A stretch of 64,000 nt of DNA, taken from NCBI RefSeq assembly GCF_002858935.1, contig NZ_PJRT01000029.1:160197-224196 (forward strand), read 5' to 3'. Below the pieces are notes generated by a model that saw nothing but the letters and a program-made list of their open reading frames with translations, ran no database searches and was not told where the DNA came from. Shown here in pieces: positions 58,671 to 64,000 of the stretch; positions within the stretch are counted from its first letter, which is position 1, and every line of letters begins with the position of its first letter. The position numbers and the translations under genes were made by a program. The stretch comes from Pantoea endophytica. Lineage in GTDB: Bacteria; Pseudomonadota; Gammaproteobacteria; Enterobacterales; Enterobacteriaceae.

Positions 58671-59711
58671 ATGATAACGATTCGTGATGTCGCCCGTCAG
58701 GCCGGTGTGTCAGTAGCCACCGTGTCGCGTGTGCTCAACAACAGCAGTGCAGTCACCGCCGATACCCGGGAAGCCGTGCTGGCTGCCGTTGATGCGTTAG
58801 GCTATCGCCCGAACGCCAACGCGCAGGCGCTGGCTACGCAAATCAGTGACACCATCGGCGTGGTGGTGATGGATGTTTCCGATCCCTTCTTTGGCGCGCT
58901 GGTGAAAGCGGTTGATACCGTGGCGCAGCGCGTGCATAAACACGTGTTAATCAGCAACTCCTGGCATCAGGAAGAGAAAGAACGTCACGCAATTGAGGTG
59001 CTGATACGTCAACGATGTAACGCATTGGTGGTGCACGCGAAAACGCTTTCAGACGCCGAACTGATGCAGTTTATGGATCAGGTTCCCGGTATGGTATTGA
59101 TTAACCGTACAATTCCCGGTTACGAACACCGCTGCGTCTGCCTGGATAACGTTACCGGCGCTCAGGTAGCCACGCGCATGTTGTTACAACAGGGACATCA
59201 ACGCATCGGCTTTCTTAGCTCCAGCCACCCGATTGAGGATGTAACGCAACGACGTGAAGGCTGGCTGCAGGCCTTGTCAGAACAGGGAATTCGCCCGCAG
59301 GAGTCATGGATTGCGCATGCTGAACCTGATATGCAAGGCGGCGAAGCAGCGATGGTGGAGCTGCTGGGGCGTAACTTACATTTAACAGCGGTGTTTTCCT
59401 ACAATGACGGCATGGCGGCGGGTGCATTGACCGCTTTAAAGGACAACGGCATCCAGGTTCCGCAGCATTTCTCTGTCATTGGCTTTGATGATATTCCCAT
59501 CTCACGCTACACCGATCCGCAGTTAACCACGGTCCGTTATCCTATTGTTTCTATGGCGAAACTCGCCACGGAGTTAGCGCTTAAAGGTGCCGCAGGCGAG
59601 CTGGATCAGCTGGCTGTACACTGCTTTATGCCAACGCTGGTGCGTCGCCATTCTGTCGCCCAGCGGCAAATTGTGGAGTCGGTCACTAATTCAGGCGATA
59701 GCGCAGTGTAA
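58671..59711 (+). CDS. galS: Galactose-mgl isorepressor GalS
   Basis: A 346-residue LacI-family repressor. Helix-turn-helix [25 protein letters not shown] at the N-terminus with hinge [13 protein letters not shown]; periplasmic-binding-protein-like sugar domain after it, with [16 protein letters not shown] and [23 protein letters not shown]. Close along its whole length to remembered E. coli GalS, nearer than GalR. Binds D-galactose/fucose and controls mgl and gal genes. Directly upstream of mglB. Confidence 0.95.
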   Translation: MITIRDVARQAGVSVATVSRVLNNSSAVTADTREAVLAAVDALGYRPNANAQALATQISDTIGVVVMDVSDPFFGALVKAVDTVAQRVHKHVLISNSWHQEEKERHAIEVLIRQRCNALVVHAKTLSDAELMQFMDQVPGMVLINRTIPGYEHRCVCLDNVTGAQVATRMLLQQGHQRIGFLSSSHPIEDVTQRREGWLQALSEQGIRPQESWIAHAEPDMQGGEAAMVELLGRNLHLTAVFSYNDGMAAGALTALKDNGIQVPQHFSVIGFDDIPISRYTDPQLTTVRYPIVSMAKLATELALKGAAGELDQLAVHCFMPTLVRRHSVAQRQIVESVTNSGDSAV

Positions 59712-59721
59712 CCGTTTCCAA
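59706..59721. promoter_or_regulatory. GalS operator of mglBAC
   Basis: GTGTAACCGTTTCCAA, a good gal operator that overlaps the galS stop codon (TAA at 59709). Followed within three bases by the CRP site, as in the mgl control region. Confidence 0.85.
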
Positions 59722-59723
59722 TC

Positions 59724-59739
59724 TGTGATTGCATTCACA
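59724..59739. promoter_or_regulatory. CRP site of mglBAC
   Basis: TGTGATTGCATTCACA, a full match to TGTGA-N6-TCACA, and flanked by C/G to give a longer palindrome. Expected to activate mgl transcription when glucose is low. Confidence 0.9.
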
Positions 59740-60014
59740 GTTAATTAACATGCCGCTCACTATGATGGCAGCGTCTTACCGGACTGAAACATCATGTAAC
59801 GCTGGGAAATCCTTCTCCCAGCCGGTTTCAGTAGCCGATTGAAATAGTTCACAACACTCTTCAGGAAGCGTTTACCTACAGGGAAGTCAGGATTGCGATG
59901 GTGGCCCGGCTTTGCGTTACGCGTCCGCCCATTATCAGGTTTACAACCGACGGCGCTGTTTGCCCGCAGGCAAATAGCGCAATGAAATGCCCTACATTAA
60001 AAACCGGAGATACC
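59740..60014 (+). other. mglB leader and gap
   Basis: The remaining 275 bases of the 303-base galS-mglB gap, which starts with the operators. A GCTGGGA/TCCCAGC hairpin lies near 59800-59821. An open frame from 59898 runs into mglB but encodes no signal peptide start, so the ATG 60015 behind GGAGA is used. No other gene. Confidence 0.6.
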
Positions 60015-61010
60015 ATGAATAAGAAGGTTTTCACGCTCACAGCACTGGTTGCCAGCATGATGTTTGGTGCAACTGCGCACGCCGCCGATACCCGCATTGG
60101 CGTGACCATCTACAAATACGACGACAACTTCATGTCGATGGTGCGTAAGGACATTGAGAAAGAAGCAAAATCATTGGGCGGCATTCAGCTGTTGATGAAT
60201 GACTCCCAAAACGACCAGTCTAAACAGAACGACCAGATTGACGTGCTGATGGCGAAAGGCGTGAAAGCGCTGGCCATCAACCTGGTGGATCCGGCTGCTG
60301 CGGCAGTGGTGATTGATAAAGCGCGTGGCAACGATGTGCCGGTGGTGTTCTTCAACAAAGAACCTAACGCCAAAGTGCTGGCCAGCTACCCGAAAGCGTA
60401 TTACGTCGGTACCGACTCTAAAGAGTCAGGCATCATCCAGGGTCAGCTGATTGAGAAGCACTGGAAAGCCACGCCAGCCTGGGATCTGAACAAAGACGGT
60501 ACCATCCAGTTCGTGCTGCTGAAAGGCGAGCCGGGCCATCCGGATGCCGAAGCGCGTACTAAATACGTGATCGATACCCTGAACAAAGACGGCCTGAAAA
60601 CGCAGCAACTGGCGATGGATACCGCGATGTGGGATACCGCACAGGCAAAAGACAAAGTTGACGCCTGGCTCTCTGGCCCGAACGCCAACAAGATTGAAGT
60701 GATCATCGCTAATAACGATGCGATGGCGATGGGTGCGGTTGAAGCGCTGAAAGCGCACAACAAAACCAGCATTCCGGTGTTTGGTGTCGATGCACTGCCA
60801 GAAGCGCTGGCGCTGGTGAAATCAGGCGCGCTGGCCGGTACCGTGTTGAACGATGCGGAAAACCAGGCGAAAGCGACGCTGGATATTGCTAACAATCTGG
60901 CCAATGGCAAAGAGCCAACTGCAGGCACTAACTTCAAGATGGACAACAAAATCGTACGTGTTCCTTACGTACCAGTAGATAAAGAAAATCTGTCGCAGTT
61001 TGTGAAGTAA
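60015..61010 (+). CDS. mglB: Galactose/glucose-binding protein MglB
   Basis: A 331-residue periplasmic binding protein with a 23-residue signal peptide ending in AHA. Sugar-contact parts [17 protein letters not shown] and [19 protein letters not shown]; the calcium loop DLNKDGTIQ is kept. It feeds MglA/MglC and in E. coli also signals to the Trg chemoreceptor. First gene of mglBAC; a stable hairpin follows it. Confidence 0.96.
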   Translation: MNKKVFTLTALVASMMFGATAHAADTRIGVTIYKYDDNFMSMVRKDIEKEAKSLGGIQLLMNDSQNDQSKQNDQIDVLMAKGVKALAINLVDPAAAAVVIDKARGNDVPVVFFNKEPNAKVLASYPKAYYVGTDSKESGIIQGQLIEKHWKATPAWDLNKDGTIQFVLLKGEPGHPDAEARTKYVIDTLNKDGLKTQQLAMDTAMWDTAQAKDKVDAWLSGPNANKIEVIIANNDAMAMGAVEALKAHNKTSIPVFGVDALPEALALVKSGALAGTVLNDAENQAKATLDIANNLANGKEPTAGTNFKMDNKIVRVPYVPVDKENLSQFVK

Positions 61011-61019
61011 TTCATCCTG

Positions 61020-61040
61020 GGCGCGGCATATCGCCGCGCC
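61020..61040 (+). repeat. Hairpin between mglB and mglA
   Basis: Perfect eight-base stem GGCGCGGC/GCCGCGCC with five-base loop, no T-run. Likely protects the mglB transcript end so that binding protein exceeds the membrane parts, an established pattern for binding-protein operons. Confidence 0.75.
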
Positions 61041-61080
61041 TTATTGCATCTGACCAACGCTTTATTTAGCCAGGTAAATT

Positions 61081-62601
61081 ATGGCCAGTGAGAATCCGAC
61101 CACACAGCGTGAATATCTGCTGGAGATGACGAATGTCTCGAAATCATTTCCAGGGGTTAAAGCCTTAGATAATGTGAATTTAAAAGTGCGGCCGCACTCT
61201 GTTCATGCATTAATGGGCGAAAACGGCGCCGGGAAATCTACATTATTAAAATGTCTGTTTGGGATTTATAAAAAGGATACGGGGAGCATCCTGTTTCAGG
61301 GTGAGGAAATTGATTATAAGAGCTCCAAAGAGGCGCTGGAAAATGGCGTTTCCATGGTGCATCAGGAATTAAACCTGGTTCTGCAACGCAACGTCATGGA
61401 TAACATGTGGCTTGGCCGTTATCCACGTAAGGGCGTGTTTGTCGATCAGAATAAAATGTATCGCGATACTAAAGCGATCTTTGATGAATTAGATATTGAT
61501 ATCGATCCGCGCGATAAAGTTGCCACCTTATCGGTGTCGCAGATGCAGATGATCGAAATCGCCAAAGCCTTCTCCTATGACGCCAAAATCGTCATTATGG
61601 ATGAGCCGACATCATCGCTGACCGAAAAAGAAGTGAACCACTTGTTCACGATTATTCGTAAGCTGAAAGATCGTGGCTGCGGCATTGTGTATATCTCGCA
61701 CAAGATGGAAGAGATATTCCAGCTGTGTGATGAGATCACCATTTTGCGTGACGGACAGTGGATCGCCACCCAGCCGCTGGAAGGTCTGGACATGGACAAA
61801 ATCATCTCGATGATGGTTGGCCGTTCATTGAACCAGCGCTTCCCGGACAAAACCAACGTGCCGGGGGAAACCATTCTTGAGGTGCGCCATTTAACCTCAC
61901 TGCGTCAGCCATCGATACGTGATATCTCGTTCGATCTGCGTAAAGGTGAAATTCTTGGTATTGCCGGTTTGGTAGGTGCCAAGCGTACCGACATCGTCGA
62001 AACCCTGTTTGGCATTCGCGAGAAGTCAGGCGGTACGATTAAGCTGCACGGCAAGAGAATTAATAACCACAGCGCCAACGAAGCCATTAACCACGGCTTT
62101 GCGCTGGTGACGGAAGAGCGTCGCTCCACCGGTATTTATGCGTATCTGGATATTGGCTTTAACTCGCTTATCTCCAATATTAAAAAGTATAAATCCAGCA
62201 TGGGGCTGCTCGATAATAAACGCATGAAAAGCGATACCCAATGGGTCATTGATTCGATGCGCGTGAAAACGCCGGGTCATCATACGCAAATTGGTTCGCT
62301 TTCCGGTGGTAACCAACAGAAAGTGATTATTGGTCGCTGGTTATTAACGCAGCCGGAAATATTGATGCTTGATGAACCGACGCGCGGGATTGATGTGGGC
62401 GCGAAATTCGAAATCTACCAACTTATTGCCGAGTTGGCGAAGAAAGAGAAGGGCATCATTATTATCTCTTCTGAAATGCCAGAGCTGTTGGGTATTACCG
62501 ATCGTATTTTAGTGATGAGTAATGGCCAGGTAGCAGGCATTGTTGATACCAAAACGACCTCGCAGAATGAAATCCTGCGTTTAGCGTCATTACACCTTTA
62601 A
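61081..62601 (+). CDS. mglA: Galactose ABC transporter ATPase MglA
   Basis: A 506-residue double-ATPase protein. The first domain has Walker [12 protein letters not shown] and DEPTSSL; the second has the divergent phosphate loop GLVGAKRTD native to MglA, signature SGGNQQKV and Walker [14 protein letters not shown]. It drives galactose and methyl-galactoside import with MglB and MglC. 18 bases before mglC. Confidence 0.96.
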   Translation: MASENPTTQREYLLEMTNVSKSFPGVKALDNVNLKVRPHSVHALMGENGAGKSTLLKCLFGIYKKDTGSILFQGEEIDYKSSKEALENGVSMVHQELNLVLQRNVMDNMWLGRYPRKGVFVDQNKMYRDTKAIFDELDIDIDPRDKVATLSVSQMQMIEIAKAFSYDAKIVIMDEPTSSLTEKEVNHLFTIIRKLKDRGCGIVYISHKMEEIFQLCDEITILRDGQWIATQPLEGLDMDKIISMMVGRSLNQRFPDKTNVPGETILEVRHLTSLRQPSIRDISFDLRKGEILGIAGLVGAKRTDIVETLFGIREKSGGTIKLHGKRINNHSANEAINHGFALVTEERRSTGIYAYLDIGFNSLISNIKKYKSSMGLLDNKRMKSDTQWVIDSMRVKTPGHHTQIGSLSGGNQQKVIIGRWLLTQPEILMLDEPTRGIDVGAKFEIYQLIAELAKKEKGIIIISSEMPELLGITDRILVMSNGQVAGIVDTKTTSQNEILRLASLHL

Positions 62602-62619
62602 TGAAGCAAGGGCTTTAAC

Positions 62620-63630
62620 ATGAAAGCGACTACTAAAAAGAATGCGCTAACCTGGTTAAAAGAGGGCGGCATTTACGTTGTCCTGTTTGTACTGCTGGCA
62701 ATTATTATTTTCCAGGATCCAACCTTCTTAAGCTTAATGAACCTGAGTAATATTCTGACCCAATCTTCGGTGCGTATTATTATCGCACTCGGCGTGGCCG
62801 GTTTGATTGTCACCCAGGGTACCGACCTTTCAGCGGGTCGTCAGGTTGGCTTAGCGGCGGTGGTGGCAGCCACGCTGCTGCAGGCGATGGATAACGCGAA
62901 CAAGGTGTTCCCGCATCTGGATACCGTACCTATTCCAGTGGTTATCCTGACCGTGTGCATCATCGGCGGTGTGATTGGTCTGGTGAACGGGGTGATCATC
63001 GCTTACCTCAAGGTAACGCCATTTATCACCACGTTGGGCACCATGATTATCGTTTACGGTATCAACTCGCTCTATTACGACTTTGTGGGTGCATCGCCAA
63101 TTGCCGGTTTCGATCCTGGCTTCTCCAAATTTGCCCAAGGCTTCCTGCGTTTTGGTGATTTCAAACTGTCGTTTATCACCTTCTACGCTGTCATTGCCAT
63201 CGTCTTTGTTTGGGTGCTGTGGAATAAAACTCGCTTTGGTCGCAATATCTTCGCTATCGGTGGTAACCCGGAAGCGGCGAAAGTGTCTGGTGTGAACGTG
63301 CCGTTCAACCTGATTCTGGTGTATGCCTTGTCTGGCGTGTTCTACGCGTTCGGCGGGATGCTGGAAGCAGGCCGTATCGGCAGCGCCACCAATAACCTCG
63401 GCTTTATGTATGAGCTGGATGCGATTGCGGCTTGTGTGGTCGGCGGCGTGTCGTTTGCCGGGGGCGTGGGTTCGGTGGCGGGCGTGGTGACCGGTGTCAT
63501 CATCTTCACCGTGATCAACTACGGTTTGACCTACATCGGCGTTAACCCTTACTGGCAGTACATCATCAAGGGCGGCATTATCATCTTCGCCGTGGCGCTG
63601 GATTCATTGAAGTACGCACGTAAGAAGTAG
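62620..63630 (+). CDS. mglC: Galactose ABC transporter permease MglC
   Basis: A 336-residue permease of the RbsC/MglC type with about ten spans. Blocks: GVAGLIVTQGTDLSAGRQVGLAAV, VTPFITTLGTMIIVYGINSLYYDFVG, and the coupling/TM area FAIGGNPEAAKVSGVNVPFN. Last gene of the operon. A palindromic repeat follows in place of a clear T-run terminator. Confidence 0.96.
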   Translation: MKATTKKNALTWLKEGGIYVVLFVLLAIIIFQDPTFLSLMNLSNILTQSSVRIIIALGVAGLIVTQGTDLSAGRQVGLAAVVAATLLQAMDNANKVFPHLDTVPIPVVILTVCIIGGVIGLVNGVIIAYLKVTPFITTLGTMIIVYGINSLYYDFVGASPIAGFDPGFSKFAQGFLRFGDFKLSFITFYAVIAIVFVWVLWNKTRFGRNIFAIGGNPEAAKVSGVNVPFNLILVYALSGVFYAFGGMLEAGRIGSATNNLGFMYELDAIAACVVGGVSFAGGVGSVAGVVTGVIIFTVINYGLTYIGVNPYWQYIIKGGIIIFAVALDSLKYARKK

Positions 63631-63635
63631 TGGAT

Positions 63636-63743
63636 TTCCCCTCACCCCAACCCTCTCCCGCAGGCGGGAGAGGGAGCAGACCGAATTCTGGCTTAAACCT
63701 GCACTACACGGTTCCCTCTCCCTCTCCCTCTCCCGCTGTACAG
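63636..63743. repeat. Palindromic dispersed repeat after mglC, interrupted
   Basis: First arm with CCCTCTCCCGC-AG-GCGGGAGAGGG (63650-63673), then about 45 bases, then the left half of a second arm (CCCTCTCCCTCTCCCGCTGTACAG ends it, given in part) that stops at the IS end at 63744. The architecture recalls the composite palindrome at 52197. The right part would lie beyond the IS, outside the window. Confidence 0.65.
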
Positions 63744-64000
63744 TCCGGGGACATGGTGAACACTTGTTCGGGGACATGGTAGACACTTACAACTAAGGCA
63801 TAAGAACCCGTTTATGGAGTCGCTTATGTCCTGGGATGCGAGAGATACCATGTCATTACGTAAAGAGTTTGTTCTGTTAGCCTCGCAAGACGGGGCGAAC
63901 ATCCGCGCACTCTGCCGTCACTACGGCATTTCTTCCGCCACTGCCTACAAGTGGCTTCGCCGCTGGGCTGAAGAGGGAGAATCCGGTCTTCAGGACCGCC
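63744..64000 (+). mobile_element. IS481-family insertion sequence, left end (truncated by window)
   Basis: Begins with two 23-base direct units (63744-63766 and 63767-63789) of pattern TYCGGGGACATGGTRRACACTT, typical of IS481 group ends, followed by the transposase start. The right end is beyond the window. It sits in the loop/stem of a palindromic repeat downstream of mglC, so the mgl operon is not broken. Confidence 0.85.
63826..64000 (+). CDS. IS481-family transposase, N-terminal part
   Basis: The first 58 residues, from MSWDARDTMSLRKEF (an ATG at 63814 adds four residues), run off the window end. The helix-turn-helix FVLLASQDGANIRALCRHYG and ISSATAYKWLRRWAEEGESGL is the N-terminal DNA-binding part of IS481 transposases; the DDE catalytic domain is outside. 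No stop or frameshift in the visible part. Confidence 0.87.
   Translation, partial: MSWDARDTMSLRKEFVLLASQDGANIRALCRHYGISSATAYKWLRRWAEEGESGLQDR

Noticed and set aside
59898..60014. Longer N-terminus of MglB
   Set aside because: It would bury the signal peptide 39 residues inside; ATG 60015 has a ribosome site and the normal start.
61960..62000. Degenerate second Walker A in MglA as a damaging mutation
   Set aside because: GLVGAKRTD is the native form of the second domain in this family.
63744..63789. Tandem 23-base repeat resembling a CRISPR pair
   Set aside because: Units are directly adjacent without spacers and match IS481 end structure.

Overview
The window reads as a chromosomal segment of an enterobacterium, most likely a Pantoea/Erwinia-type member of the Erwiniaceae. 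This is inferred from moderately high GC, protein similarity remembered from Escherichia coli, and gene order; no database search was possible. Most of the window follows, in reverse orientation, the E. coli block from micF-ompC to mglC: micF, ompC, apbE, alkB, yojI, proL tRNA, yejM, yejL, yejK, rplY, radD, rsuA, bcr, yejG, yejFEBA, pdeN, mepS, lpxT, yeiR, efpL, yeiW, fruBKA, nfo, yeiH, yeiE, lysP, fghA, folE, yeiB, galS, mglBAC. Genes usual in E. coli but missing here include ada, the ccm/nap block, setB and cirA.

Layout: 1-7 kb holds an MFS exporter and a three-gene type I secretion locus: a short Ig-like repeat protein, a LapB-type ABC exporter and an HlyD-type adaptor. 7-12 kb holds micF and ompC, a divergent TetR/NTF2-like pair with two clear operators, two very small membrane-protein genes, apbE and alkB. 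At 12.0-12.5 kb is a gene-free, strongly palindromic repeat region. 12.5-18 kb holds yojI, an orphan EntD-like phosphopantetheinyl transferase, an arsRBC operon and tRNA-Pro(GGG). 18-27 kb holds yejM/L/K, then an S6-protease autotransporter of 1276 residues inserted between yejK and rplY, then radD. 27-41 kb is conserved core: rRNA modification, Bcr export, the YejABEF peptide importer, c-di-GMP and cell-wall hydrolases, lipid A phosphorylation and EfpL. 41-46 kb is the Cra-controlled fructose PTS operon and nfo. 46-52 kb holds yeiH/yeiE, lysP and a Fur-box-preceded FecCD-type ABC pair with no binding protein beside it. 52-57 kb is formaldehyde detoxification (frmA, fghA) with a LysR gene in front, an MFS gene and folE. 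57-63.6 kb is yeiB and the galS-mglBAC galactose system with GalS and CRP operators. The window ends in a palindromic repeat interrupted by the left end of an IS481-family element.

The regions most unlike a plain enterobacterial core are the type I secretion locus, the S6 autotransporter with a Pro-Glu repeat linker, the nested inverted-repeat element at 12.1 kb, the structured stretch after yojI, and the IS481 insertion. Nothing seen demonstrates a wholly new system. The compact type I secretion substrate and the autotransporter are the best candidates for new biology.
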